Source of the DNA: Deltaproteobacteria bacterium
Lineage (GTDB): Bacteria > Desulfobacterota > Dissulfuribacteria > Dissulfuribacterales > DYLC01
DNA: 64,000 nt
Assembly: GCA_028695735.1 (NCBI GenBank)
Contig: JAQVIJ010000002.1
Span: 271,852 to 335,851, forward strand
Direction of reading: 5' to 3'
Shown: piece after piece, positions 17,208 to 25,269 of the stretch
Position numbering within the stretch: position 1 is the stretch's first letter
Layout of the letters: every line of letters begins with the position of its first letter
Program-made: the position numbers and the translations under genes
Notes under the pieces: model-generated
Databases searched by the model: none
Seen by the model: the letters and a program-made list of their open reading frames with translations, nothing else
Told to the model about the DNA's origin: nothing

Positions 17208-18013
17208 AAGTAGGTTCATCAGTCAAAACTGATTTGGTGGATGTGCAGGCCATGCCTGACGGCCGCAATATCCCGTTACAGCGGGTGGGCATCAAGAACA
17301 TTCGCTATCCCATCACGGTCCTGGACAAGGCCAGAGGCCATCAACAGACAGTAGCCAATATCAACATGTATGTAAATCTCCCCCATCACTTCAAGGGCAC
17401 TCACATGAGCCGTTTCGTGGAGGTATTGAATGAACACAGGGGGGAGATCAATATCAAGACCTTTTCCAGAATCCTGGTGGATATGAAGGGGCGTTTAGAG
17501 GCCCAGGAGGCCCATTTAGAGGTGGATTTCCCCTATTTTATAGAAAAGGCGGCGCCTGTCACCGGCAGCCTTGGGCTTATTGAGTATGGCTGCGGCTTGC
17601 ACGGCACCTTGACCGACAGCCTGGACATGGTGCTGGTGGCCCGTGTGCCCGTGACAACAGTATGCCCTTGTTCCAAGGAGATCTCCAGTCATGGCGCCCA
17701 CAATCAAAGGGGCGAGGTGCGTGTCTGGTTGCGTTTCAAGGGTTTTATCTGGCTGGAGGATGTGATAACAGAGGTGGAGCGCAGCGCCTCATCCGATGTC
17801 TTTTCGGTGCTCAAACGGCCTGATGAGAAGTATGTCACCGAAAGGGCCTATGAAAACCCCATGTTTGTGGAGGATGTGGTCAGGGCCGTGTGCGAACGGC
17901 TTTCAGCCATGCCGCAGGTCACATGGTTTCATGTGGAGGCCGAGAATTTTGAGTCCATACACAATCATTCGGCCTATGCCAGCACTACCTGGTGTGCGGA
18001 CGATATAACCTAA
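17204..18013 (+). CDS. folE2: GTP cyclohydrolase I, FolE2 type
   Basis: A metal-dependent GTP cyclohydrolase of about 269 residues that makes 7,8-dihydroneopterin triphosphate, the first step to folate and other pterins. Seen: the N-terminal IPLQRVGIKNIRYPITVLDK, the central CPCSKEIS motif near residue 151 with the metal/nucleophile cysteine, the SSHGAHNQRGEVRV stretch and the C-terminal HVEAENFESIHNHSAYA. FolE2 replaces zinc-dependent FolE in many bacteria. The start chosen is a TTG overlapping the cooC-like stop; a GTG a few codons later (17237) is possible. The MoaE-like gene follows by 19 nt. Confidence 0.93.
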   Translation: MKVGSSVKTDLVDVQAMPDGRNIPLQRVGIKNIRYPITVLDKARGHQQTVANINMYVNLPHHFKGTHMSRFVEVLNEHRGEINIKTFSRILVDMKGRLEAQEAHLEVDFPYFIEKAAPVTGSLGLIEYGCGLHGTLTDSLDMVLVARVPVTTVCPCSKEISSHGAHNQRGEVRVWLRFKGFIWLEDVITEVERSASSDVFSVLKRPDEKYVTERAYENPMFVEDVVRAVCERLSAMPQVTWFHVEAENFESIHNHSAYASTTWCADDIT

Positions 18014-18032
18014 AAATTCAAGGAGGTTTTTC

Positions 18033-18407
18033 ATGGCAAATGTTCAAAAGACACTGGACATGGAGGCGATGCGTAGGCGTCTGAAGGCGGCTTCAGCTGG
18101 AAGGGCTGGCATGATACTCATTCACAACGGCGTGGTGAGAAACTCCTCCCGTTCTGGCGAGGCTGTTTCCACAATAGATGTATCGGTGAATCGGACTCGA
18201 TTGGAGGAGATACTAACGAATGCCCGTCAGCACCCTGGTATCCTCGCTGTGGAGGCGGAGGTCAATGAGGGTGTGCTGGAGGTGGGGGATGATGTGATGC
18301 TTTTGGGAGTGGCTGGAGATATACGGGACAATGTCTTGGCATGTCTGACTGACACTCTCAATCGTATCAAAAAAGAGGTGACCTCCAAAAAGGAATATAG
18401 ACCTTGA
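18033..18407 (+). CDS. MoaE-like protein (molybdopterin synthase large-subunit family)
   Basis: A 124-residue protein resembling the molybdopterin synthase catalytic subunit. Seen: GMILIHNGVVRNSSRSG (equivalent of the GAVVxFxGxVRN motif), the VGDDVMLLGVAGDIRDNVLACLTDTLNRIKKEV region and the terminal KKEY that matches the catalytic lysines of MoaE. No MoaD-like gene is adjacent, so it may act with a MoaD encoded elsewhere or be a divergent paralogue. It has a good AAGGAGG Shine-Dalgarno. The aldolase gene overlaps its stop (TTGA). Confidence 0.75.
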   Translation: MANVQKTLDMEAMRRRLKAASAGRAGMILIHNGVVRNSSRSGEAVSTIDVSVNRTRLEEILTNARQHPGILAVEAEVNEGVLEVGDDVMLLGVAGDIRDNVLACLTDTLNRIKKEVTSKKEYRP

Positions 18408-19018
18408 GCACGAATGACATTGCAGAGGAGATCGTCTTTGTCTGCCGCAGACTCTATGAAAAGGGTCTGATTGCAGGCGCAGACGGCAATGTGAGCGCCA
18501 GAGACCCTGCCTCAGGCCATATCCTCATCACACCCAGCGGTGTGCACAAGGGCTTTTTGAAAAAGGATGAGCTCTTGTTGCTGAATGCCGATGGCGCTGT
18601 CTTGAAGGGCAAGGGCAGACCTTCTTCCGAGCTGGCCGTGCATCTTGAAATCTATAGGGCCGATTCCAGCGCAAATGCAGTGGTGCACACCCATGCACCT
18701 TGGGCCATGGCCTTGAGCCTGTCGGGAAGGGGCCTTTTGCCTCACTCCATGATAGAGGCTGAAATGCTCTTGGGAAGGGTTGTAGAGGTGCCTTTTTATT
18801 TACCAGGCTCTCAGGAACTGGCAGATGCAGTGGTTTCAGCCATAAAAAACGGGCCTGTTCAGCTTCTGGCGCATCACGGAGCCATCTCCAGAGGTGCAAC
18901 CCTGCGTCAGGCCTTTGAACTCATGGAGTGCTTGGAGCACAATGCCAGAATACAGGCACTCGCCCATCTGTTGGGTGGCGCCCGGGCTGTGCCTATTTTT
19001 CAAGGGAACCCACATTAG
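18404..19018 (+). CDS. Class II aldolase/adducin-family protein
   Basis: A 204-residue zinc-dependent aldolase-fold protein. Seen: GADGNVSARDP, SSELAVHL with the acid residue E76, HTHAPWA with zinc ligands H95 and H97, and AHHGAIS with a third histidine near 155. Members act on L-fuculose-1-phosphate, ribulose-5-phosphate, methylthioribulose-phosphate and others; the sequence does not decide. Its place behind folE2 and the MoaE-like gene hints at a role in pterin metabolism, which is only inference. The TTG start overlaps the previous stop; the 3' end overlaps the convergent permease gene by 26 bp. Confidence 0.8.
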   Translation: MSTNDIAEEIVFVCRRLYEKGLIAGADGNVSARDPASGHILITPSGVHKGFLKKDELLLLNADGAVLKGKGRPSSELAVHLEIYRADSSANAVVHTHAPWAMALSLSGRGLLPHSMIEAEMLLGRVVEVPFYLPGSQELADAVVSAIKNGPVQLLAHHGAISRGATLRQAFELMECLEHNARIQALAHLLGGARAVPIFQGNPH

Positions 19019-20096
19019 CTAACCGTTCCAAGTAATTGATTTTATAAAACTCAAGGACCGAGATGGCCAGTGCTATGATGATGGGCCCCAGTATCACTCC
19101 AAGAAATCCAAACATGCCGATTCCGCCCAGAATGCTCAGCATCAGAAGCAGGCTGTGAATGGATGTTCTGCCGCTGATGAGCAGGGGTTTTACAAATGTA
19201 TCTATCTGACTGATTACGAGCATACCGAACCCAGCCAGAATAATCGCCTTTCCCCACTCACCTGTGATGAGGAGTCCCAGACTGGCAGGCCCCCACACCA
19301 GGGCGGTTCCCACCACAGGAATGAAGGTGCAGATGGCCATGACCATGCCCCAAAGAATGGGCGCTGAGAAGTCCAGCAACCACAGTATCAAGACACCCAT
19401 GGCGCCTTGCATCATGCCGGTCAAGAGATTGCCATACAGAGTGGCTATGACCATATCGGATATGATGAGAGTAAATTTTTCGGTTTCTTTGGCGGGAAAT
19501 GGCATGAGCGCCTTTAAGGTGCTTACCAATTTTTCACCGTCCCTGAAGAGATAAAAAAGCGTTATCAACATGATGCCGCCCTTGAAGAGCATGGAGGTAA
19601 GGTTTTTGAAGATGAGGGTGCCCTGTTGTAAAAAGAGATTACTGCCTTTTTGAGCCAAGTCTGTAAGCAGCTGATTGAGCTTGTCCTGATGATGTCTGTA
19701 GCTGTTCAGCACCTTGGCTAAGTAGTCGCCTATTACAGAGCCTTGTTGCAGGGTGTCCAACAGATGTCCAGAGTCTTGCTGCACCCAGGTCTTGATTCCA
19801 TCATAGAGCCTGAGTGTTTCATTGGTGAGACTTGCGGCAAGAAAGGCAAAGGGCACTATGACGAATGTCAGCACCAAGAGACACATGACAGCAGATGCCA
19901 GGTTGGAAGAGAGATTGGCCGTTTGCCTCAGTCTTTTATATATCGGATAGGTAAAAAGGGTGATGATGGCCGCCCAGATGATGGGCTCTAAAAAGGGCAA
20001 AAGCAGCATCAGTGCCAATACGAGCACTCCAAGGGCAAGGAGATTGGCTAATATCACGATGAAGCTGTGAGTGAGGGCAAATGAGGTGTCTTTCAT
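18993..20096 (-). CDS. AI-2E family transporter (PerM-like membrane protein)
   Basis: A 367-residue inner-membrane protein of the AI-2E/TqsA/PerM family. Seen: an N-terminal pair of hydrophobic segments, a central soluble stretch of about 100 residues, and five or so C-terminal membrane helices with the family's conserved FIPVVGTALVWGPASL motif near residue 265 and LLMLSILGGIGMFGFLGVILGPII near 320. Members export small molecules or drive Na+/Li+-proton antiport; the substrate here is unknown. The next gene downstream of its promoter side (20093-20605) overlaps its start by 4 bp, so both belong to one minus-strand operon with bioB and bioA. Confidence 0.88.
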   Translation of the reverse strand: MKDTSFALTHSFIVILANLLALGVLVLALMLLLPFLEPIIWAAIITLFTYPIYKRLRQTANLSSNLASAVMCLLVLTFVIVPFAFLAASLTNETLRLYDGIKTWVQQDSGHLLDTLQQGSVIGDYLAKVLNSYRHHQDKLNQLLTDLAQKGSNLFLQQGTLIFKNLTSMLFKGGIMLITLFYLFRDGEKLVSTLKALMPFPAKETEKFTLIISDMVIATLYGNLLTGMMQGAMGVLILWLLDFSAPILWGMVMAICTFIPVVGTALVWGPASLGLLITGEWGKAIILAGFGMLVISQIDTFVKPLLISGRTSIHSLLLMLSILGGIGMFGFLGVILGPIIIALAISVLEFYKINYLERLANVGSLEK

Positions 20097-20605
20097 AATG
20101 GACCTGGTGAATTCCTGAGTAAAATCTCCAAAACCTTTTCAAGAAGGTCTTTATCCTCTATTTGCAGGCTTTGCAAGAAGTCTTTTAATTCAGAGGCCTC
20201 GCAATTGAGGCAGGTGGGCCTGCCATGGGAAAGTACCTCAAAGACCTCCTGCCTCAAGAAGTCTATCACGCGGTCTCGAATCTCCATTTGAATACCTTGA
20301 ATGTCCATGCCCTCTTTGCCGGCGAATTTGATCAGCCTGTTATAGTTGACAATGGCCCTGGCCATACCTCGATAGATGCGCTTGTCTCGATTTTTGTGGT
20401 CCAGGTCTCGCAGTATGATGGTCTGATATCGAAGGACCACGGCCTCCTTTAGGGGGGTGAGATTTAGGGCAGTTATGCTGATTTTTGGGCCATCTGAGTC
20501 CTCTGTGAGGTGATAAATGGAGCCATGGTAGGCAATCTCAGGGATCTCACCTGAGTGCAGTATCAAAAGCCTTTCGTCTTCTATGAGGTCTTTTAACTGC
20601 TGCAT
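20093..20605 (-). CDS. Conserved hypothetical protein in the bio operon
   Basis: A 170-residue, mostly helical, acidic soluble protein with no signal peptide and no family that I recognise. A CLNC pair near residue 132 is the only cysteine motif; the stretch RDLDHKNRDKRIYRGMARAI is strongly charged. It overlaps bioB by 13 bp upstream and the permease by 4 bp downstream, so it is translated in the same operon. Nothing ties it to biotin synthesis beyond position. Confidence 0.7.
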   Translation of the reverse strand: MQQLKDLIEDERLLILHSGEIPEIAYHGSIYHLTEDSDGPKISITALNLTPLKEAVVLRYQTIILRDLDHKNRDKRIYRGMARAIVNYNRLIKFAGKEGMDIQGIQMEIRDRVIDFLRQEVFEVLSHGRPTCLNCEASELKDFLQSLQIEDKDLLEKVLEILLRNSPGPL

Positions 20606-21522
20606 TGTTGCCAGATCCCTTTGATCCTTTCCACCATTTGCAGGTCCTCGTGTACAGGTCTTCCTCGCACAGTGAGATAGCCGCCTATGAGCATGGCATC
20701 GGCACCTGCCATAAACAACAGCCCTTGCAGATCCTTCAGGGTCTCTCTGCCGCCTGCGATGCGAATGGCCTGTCTGGGTAGCAGCAGGCGAAATATGGCT
20801 ATGGTGCGCAGAATCTCATGAATAGAGGGGGGTAGGGCATTTGCCAGTCGAGTCCCTGGCAGGGGCACCAGAATATTGATGGGCACGGAATTTACTGAGA
20901 GTTTTTGAAGGGTAAGGGCCAAATTCAGCCGTTGACGCATGTCCTCGCCAAGGCCGATGATGCCTCCCACACAGGTCTCAATGCCTATCCTTTTGGCCGC
21001 CTTTATGGTCTCAATCCGTTCAAATATGGTGTGCGTGGTGCAGACCTGCGAGAAATAATCCGGAGAGGACTCCAGGTTGTGGTGATAGCGGCTCAAACCT
21101 GCCTGTTTCAGCATCAAAAGGGATTTGGAGTCCATGATTCCCAGGGATGCGCATACAGAGATGCCGATTCGTTCTCGAATGGCCTGAATGCGCAGGGCAT
21201 ATGTCTCCACCTCTGCAGGAGATGGCCCGCGGCCGCTTGCCACTAAGCTGAAGCGGGTTGCCCCATTTTGTGCCGCCTGTTCGGCCTGCTTTAGGACTTC
21301 ATTTACGGATTGAATGGGATATATGGTCGCATTTGTGGAGTGATGGGCGGATTGGGCGCAAAAGGAGCAATCCTCGGTGCAGTTTCCTGATTTTACATTC
21401 ATGATGGTGCAGAGGGAGAATTGGTCCTTGCGATGTCTGAGTTTGGTCTTTAATGCCCTTGCCATCAGTTGGTCCAGGGGCATTTCAAGGAGTTTGGAGA
21501 GTGTGTTATTCGAGGGTGTCAT
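20593..21522 (-). CDS. bioB: Biotin synthase
   Basis: A 309-residue radical SAM enzyme that inserts sulfur into dethiobiotin, the last step of biotin synthesis. The radical SAM cluster motif CTEDCSFC is at residues 48-55 (C48, C52, C55), followed by AQSAHHS; a YHHNLES motif near residue 142 is characteristic of BioB, and C residues for the auxiliary cluster are present near 121 and 181. It overlaps bioA by 4 bp (ATGA-type) and the hypothetical gene by 13 bp. Confidence 0.95.
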   Translation of the reverse strand: MTPSNNTLSKLLEMPLDQLMARALKTKLRHRKDQFSLCTIMNVKSGNCTEDCSFCAQSAHHSTNATIYPIQSVNEVLKQAEQAAQNGATRFSLVASGRGPSPAEVETYALRIQAIRERIGISVCASLGIMDSKSLLMLKQAGLSRYHHNLESSPDYFSQVCTTHTIFERIETIKAAKRIGIETCVGGIIGLGEDMRQRLNLALTLQKLSVNSVPINILVPLPGTRLANALPPSIHEILRTIAIFRLLLPRQAIRIAGGRETLKDLQGLLFMAGADAMLIGGYLTVRGRPVHEDLQMVERIKGIWQQCSS

Positions 21523-22874
21523 CGTCTAAAAAACTCCCATAGCAGCCTTTCCATTCTCTGAAGGATGTCCTTTATCTCATCTGATGTGGTGGAAAGGGGC
21601 AAAAAGAGGTAGAGCACATCGCCCAGTGGCCGGAGAATCAGGCCGTATTTCAGGCCTTCCAAATAGATGCGAAAGCCCATGCGCGACTCAGGCGCAAAAG
21701 GGGTCTTGGTGGCCTTGTCCTGCACCAGCTCAAAGGCCGCTACCATGCCCATTCCGCGCACATCGCCGATAAACGGATGGCGCAAGAACTCCTTTGCCCC
21801 ATTTTGCAAGAGTTCCATCTTTGGGCCAAGGTTCTCAAGCACTCGGTCCTTTTCAAATATGTTCAGGGAGGCCAGGGCCGCTGAGGCCGCCAATGGGTTT
21901 CCGGTAAAGGTGTGGCCGTGAAAGAAGGTCTTGCCCTTTGAGTAGTCGTCATAAAAGGCGCAAAAGACCTCTTCTGTGGTCAAAGTGGCGGCCATGGGCA
22001 GCCAGCCTGCGGTCAACCCCTTGGAAAGACATAGAAAATCGGGTTTGGCATTTACATGTTCCAGGGCGAACATGCGGCCTGTCCTGCCAAATCCAGTGGC
22101 CACCTCATCGAATATGAGGTGTATGCCCGCCTGTTTTATGAGCCTTTCCAACCTTCTGAGATAGCCGCTTGAATAGGCTATCATGCCGCCTGCCGCTTGC
22201 AAAAGGGGTTCCAAAATGATGCAGGCCATTTCTTGGGCCTTGTCATTGAGAAGGTCCTCCAATGGTTTCAGGCAGGCAAAGTCGCAGCTAATCGGCTCTT
22301 TGTGATACTCACAGCGATAGCAGTAGGGCGAGGGCAGCTTGTAGGTGGAAAAGAGCAGGGGGGCAAAGGCCGAATGGAACTGGGGTGTGCCGCCCAGGGA
22401 CATGGTTCCAAGTGTGTCGCCGTGATAGCCCCGCTTCAAGGAGATAATGCCCTGTCTTTGAGGCTGGCCCACCTGTTTCCAGTACTGAAAGGACATCTTG
22501 ACCGCTATCTCGCAGGCGGTTGACCCGTTATCCGAGAAAAAGACTCGTGTCAGGTGTTCAGGTGTCAATTCCACCAATCTTTGGGCCAGTCTTATGCCTG
22601 GTGCGTGAGTGGTGCCTGCAAAGTGCACCTGCTCCAGCAGGTCCATCTGTTGGGCAATGGCCTGCTTGATCTCAGGCCGATTGTGGCCGTGCACTATGCA
22701 CCACCAGGAAGAGATGGTGTCATAGTATGCCTTGCCGTTTTCATCATAGAGAAACACTCCGTCTGCATGGTCTATGCAGAGCATGGAGTCCTCCTCGAAG
22801 TCCTTGTGTTGTGTGTATGGGTGCCAAAGGTGCCTTTTGTCCAGCTCTTTGAGCCTTGCCCAGTCAGAAGTCAT
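21519..22874 (-). CDS. bioA: Adenosylmethionine-8-amino-7-oxononanoate aminotransferase
   Basis: A PLP enzyme of 451 residues that forms 7,8-diaminopelargonate in biotin synthesis. Seen: the N-terminal DKRHLWHPYTQ signature, SSWWCIVHGHNRPEI, HLIFDEVATGFGRTG holding the PLP-ring aspartate, and LSKGLTAGWLPMA with the Schiff-base lysine. The ATG at 22874 is preferred over an opening at 22922 because AGAGGC lies just upstream and the longer reading adds a lysine-rich tail. That AGAGGC, the ATG and the next codon are part of a 16-bp sequence repeated at the end of bioD 12.4 kb away, so bioD and bioA were once adjacent. Confidence 0.95.
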   Translation of the reverse strand: MTSDWARLKELDKRHLWHPYTQHKDFEEDSMLCIDHADGVFLYDENGKAYYDTISSWWCIVHGHNRPEIKQAIAQQMDLLEQVHFAGTTHAPGIRLAQRLVELTPEHLTRVFFSDNGSTACEIAVKMSFQYWKQVGQPQRQGIISLKRGYHGDTLGTMSLGGTPQFHSAFAPLLFSTYKLPSPYCYRCEYHKEPISCDFACLKPLEDLLNDKAQEMACIILEPLLQAAGGMIAYSSGYLRRLERLIKQAGIHLIFDEVATGFGRTGRMFALEHVNAKPDFLCLSKGLTAGWLPMAATLTTEEVFCAFYDDYSKGKTFFHGHTFTGNPLAASAALASLNIFEKDRVLENLGPKMELLQNGAKEFLRHPFIGDVRGMGMVAAFELVQDKATKTPFAPESRMGFRIYLEGLKYGLILRPLGDVLYLFLPLSTTSDEIKDILQRMERLLWEFFRR

Positions 22875-22884
22875 TTTTTGCCTC
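22869..22884. repeat. 16-bp direct repeat, left end of the island (bioA side)
   Basis: AGTCATTTTTTGCCTC. Read on the minus strand it contains the bioA Shine-Dalgarno, start codon and second codon. An identical copy at 35317-35332 covers the last codons of bioD. It marks the left boundary of the inserted segment. Confidence 0.8.
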
Positions 22885-23013
22885 TTGTTTAATTTTGATT
22901 TTTTGATGAATGAGTTATTCATCTACCCTCTGTGCCAATATAAGTGAAATATTTTCCCCTTGTCAAATTGAAGTAGGGCGGGGAGGAGATTTGGGATATT
23001 TTCAGCCGGGAAC

Positions 23014-23157
23014 AAAAGGACAGACACATTTCTACTTAACTTTTTTAATTAAATCTCTTGGGGGCGGCAGCGGTGAAGCATTTGTTCCATGCGTCGCATA
23101 ACTAATCAAAAAGATTTGATTAAAAATATTATTCAAGAATGTGACTGTCCTTTTTTT
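23014..23157 (+). repeat. Inverted-repeat element, copy A (internally deleted)
   Basis: The left end AAAAGGACAGACACATT and right end AATGTGACTGTCCTTTT are inverted repeats of each other. Compared with the full copy at 25231-25684 it lacks about 310 bp; the join lies exactly at a GCATAACT octamer that occurs at both deletion points in the full copy. Only the left arm of the internal palindrome (from about 23062) is left. Confidence 0.75.
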
Positions 23158-23280
23158 CACAACAGCAAGCCGGTGAGCGACGACCTCATTGCCCAGATCG
23201 AGCACCGCCGTCCCAGGACCAGGGACCAGCTCAACCACATGCGGAACCCTTCACGGAGGCCGGGCCCGACAATCCGGCAG

Positions 23281-23445
23281 GACAGCCGGATTGGACGCGC
23301 CAAGGGCGTGCCCTGGGGCCCCGTGTATGGCGAGCTTCTTACCTTCGACGATCCCGTGATCCGCCTCCCGGCCATCGACCGGCTGGAGGGGTTTCACCCT
23401 GGCGGTCCGAGTCTCTACCGCCGCGTCCTGGTCCGTCCAGGCAAA
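23281..23445 (+). pseudogene. Gamma-glutamylcyclotransferase (AIG2-like) remnant
   Basis: The plus frame reads RIGRAKGVPWGPVYGELLTF, then AIDRLEGFHPGG and YRRVLV, which is the core of the GGCT/AIG2-like family (VxGELY ... LDxLEGF ... YxRxxV). The N-terminal FVYGTLR motif and the C-terminus are missing, and the reading frame upstream runs into repeat copy A. It is therefore a fragment, probably cut by the repeat. The rest of 23160-23575 shows no recognisable protein. Confidence 0.5.
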
Positions 23446-23576
23446 CAGAAGCGTCCTCCCCGCTTGGCTCTATGTGGGGGAGGCCCCGATTTCGAAGAGG
23501 TTTACACCTCTTGGGGAGTCTTGCTGGCCCCGGTAGCTTCCGTTCGGTCAAATCCGGAGAAACTCGGGAAAACCCT

Positions 23577-23604
23577 TTGACACGCACTCCGACTTTCGTA
23601 TAAT
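23577..23604 (+). promoter_or_regulatory. Strong sigma-70 promoter upstream of the HTH/CARF regulator pair
   Basis: TTGACA at 23577-23582 and TATAAT at 23599-23604, both perfect hexamers with 16-bp spacing, 128 bp before the HTH gene start at 23732. A perfect-match promoter implies constitutive expression of the regulator. Confidence 0.7.
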
Positions 23605-23731
23605 ATATGCCAGTTTGTTCTGTTCGGACCGGATGGAAGCCAATGGGGCTATCCTGCACCGGGCTTTTGGCATAACCGAAGGACTGAGGCCGTTCAGGAT
23701 GGGACGAGACCCTGTTCGACTGGAGTCAGTA

Positions 23732-23941
23732 ATGGAAGATCGATGGCTCTCCGTGGATGAGATCGCGGCCTATCTCGGCATCAAGCGGGATACGGTCTAC
23801 AAATGGATATCTGAAAAGCAAATGCCGGCGCACCGGATGGGCCGCCTCTGGAAATTCCGCAAGGAAGAGGTGGACGAGTGGGTAAAGACAGGGGGAGCAG
23901 CGGAGTCCGATTCTCAGAATTCGGATACGGGGAAGAAATGA
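23732..23941 (+). CDS. Excisionase-like helix-turn-helix protein
   Basis: A 69-residue protein with one HTH of the excisionase/MerR-like type: WLSVDEIAAYLGIKRDTVYKWI at residues 4-25, then KQMPAHRMGRLWKFRKEEVDEWV. The ATG at 23732 is chosen because it opens exactly at the domain start and GGAG lies upstream. Such proteins bind DNA as recombination directionality factors or as small repressors. Its stop overlaps the start of the sigma-54 activator (ATGA), so the two are coupled and probably act together. Confidence 0.8.
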   Translation: MEDRWLSVDEIAAYLGIKRDTVYKWISEKQMPAHRMGRLWKFRKEEVDEWVKTGGAAESDSQNSDTGKK

Positions 23942-25269
23942 TGGATGTTCTGCTGACATTTACAGGATTTCATGACCCTTATTTCAAGGGATTGGTTGAC
24001 CAGGAGGAACAGCCTGGACCCATCCTTTCCCTCCTATCCACACGCTCATTCGATCATATTTTTCTCTTCGATACCCCAAGCACGCAGCGGGTTACCGGGG
24101 AAACAAAGGACGCTATCAAGAAGATCCATCACGGGAGTGAGGTCCACGTTCTCGAAATCAACCTTGCCGATCCGACGAATTACCAAGAGATATTCAGGGG
24201 GCTCAGAGCTCATCTTCATCGCATCATCGAGGATTTTTCTTCAGCACGCTTCTTTGTCGCAGTCGCGTCGGGAACGCCCCATATGCATGCCTGCTGGGTT
24301 CTCCTGACGGCCTCCGGCGAAATTCCTGCCCGCATCCTCCATGTGCGACCACCGCATTTTGTAACAAAACAACACCCGCTCGTGACCGAAGTGGATTTGT
24401 CCTCGCGTGAGTTCCCTACCGTCAGGTTCCAGGATGTATCGATTCCTGTTGAAGAGAGCCAAGCCGATGTTGATTCCGTCAGAGTGCAGCTTGGCATTGT
24501 GGGAGATCACTCCGCGATGCAGCGTTCACTCGAGATGGGTGCGATGTTGGCTCCATCACAGGCCCCGGTCCTCATCTTTGGCGAGACAGGGACCGGCAAG
24601 GAGCTATTCGCACGGTACATTCACCGATTGAGTGGAAGGCCGCGAGAGACCTTTGTCGCTGTAAATTGTGCAGCGATTCCAGAAGACCTTGTCGAAAGCC
24701 TGCTGTTCGGTCACAAGAAAGGAGCCTTTACTGGCGCGATCAACGACCAGGTTGGCAAGTTCGATACGGCGGATAAGGGGACCCTTTTCCTTGATGAGCT
24801 CGGAGAGCTTCCCATACCCGCACAGGCCAAGTTGCTGAGAGTTCTGCAAGATGGACTGGTAGAGCCGATTGGACAAGCCAAGGCGCATAAGGTGGACGTG
24901 CGGATTGTGGGTGCAACGAATCGGGACTTACGCAAGCTGGTGAGGCAAGGTAAATTCCGTGAAGATCTTTTTTATAGGCTCAACGTCGGTGAAATCAAAC
25001 TTCCTCCACTCCGTGAAAGACGCTCTGACATTCCCAAACTGGCGCTTCATATTCTCGATAGGTTGAATGGCTCTTTGCGACGACCCAAGAGATTGTCGGC
25101 GGAAGCCTTGTCTAGGCTGCAATCTCACAACTGGGCGGGGAATGTTCGCGATTTGGAAAACGTCATCGAGAGGTCTGTTCGCCTTTGCCGCAATGATGTT
25201 TTGGACGCAGACGACCTCCTAATCATAAACAAAAGGACAGACACATTTCTGAGCAACTTTTTTAACTAA
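23938..25269 (+). CDS. Sigma-54 activator with N-terminal CARF domain, C-terminus replaced by a repeat element
   Basis: A 443-residue AAA+ enhancer-binding protein. Residues 1 to about 160 form a Rossmann-like domain with VASGTPHMHACWVLL near residue 105, the (S/G)GTPxM motif of CARF domains as in Csm6-type proteins and RtcR. Residues about 180-415 are the sigma-54 AAA+ domain: Walker A GETGTGKE, the GAFTGA loop, Walker B GTLFLDELGEL, and the GNVRDLENVIERSVRL end. The Fis-type HTH that should follow is missing: from about 25231 the frame enters the inverted-repeat element and stops after 13 foreign residues. The gene can bind ligand and perhaps sigma-54 but not its own operator. Closest known architecture: RtcR, controller of RNA-repair genes. 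Confidence 0.8.
   Translation: MMDVLLTFTGFHDPYFKGLVDQEEQPGPILSLLSTRSFDHIFLFDTPSTQRVTGETKDAIKKIHHGSEVHVLEINLADPTNYQEIFRGLRAHLHRIIEDFSSARFFVAVASGTPHMHACWVLLTASGEIPARILHVRPPHFVTKQHPLVTEVDLSSREFPTVRFQDVSIPVEESQADVDSVRVQLGIVGDHSAMQRSLEMGAMLAPSQAPVLIFGETGTGKELFARYIHRLSGRPRETFVAVNCAAIPEDLVESLLFGHKKGAFTGAINDQVGKFDTADKGTLFLDELGELPIPAQAKLLRVLQDGLVEPIGQAKAHKVDVRIVGATNRDLRKLVRQGKFREDLFYRLNVGEIKLPPLRERRSDIPKLALHILDRLNGSLRRPKRLSAEALSRLQSHNWAGNVRDLENVIERSVRLCRNDVLDADDLLIINKRTDTFLSNFFN

Noticed and set aside
23089-23580. A 163-codon intact gene
   Set aside because: Its first 25 codons are the repeat element and only a middle part resembles a known family (cyclotransferase core). Treated as a fragment.
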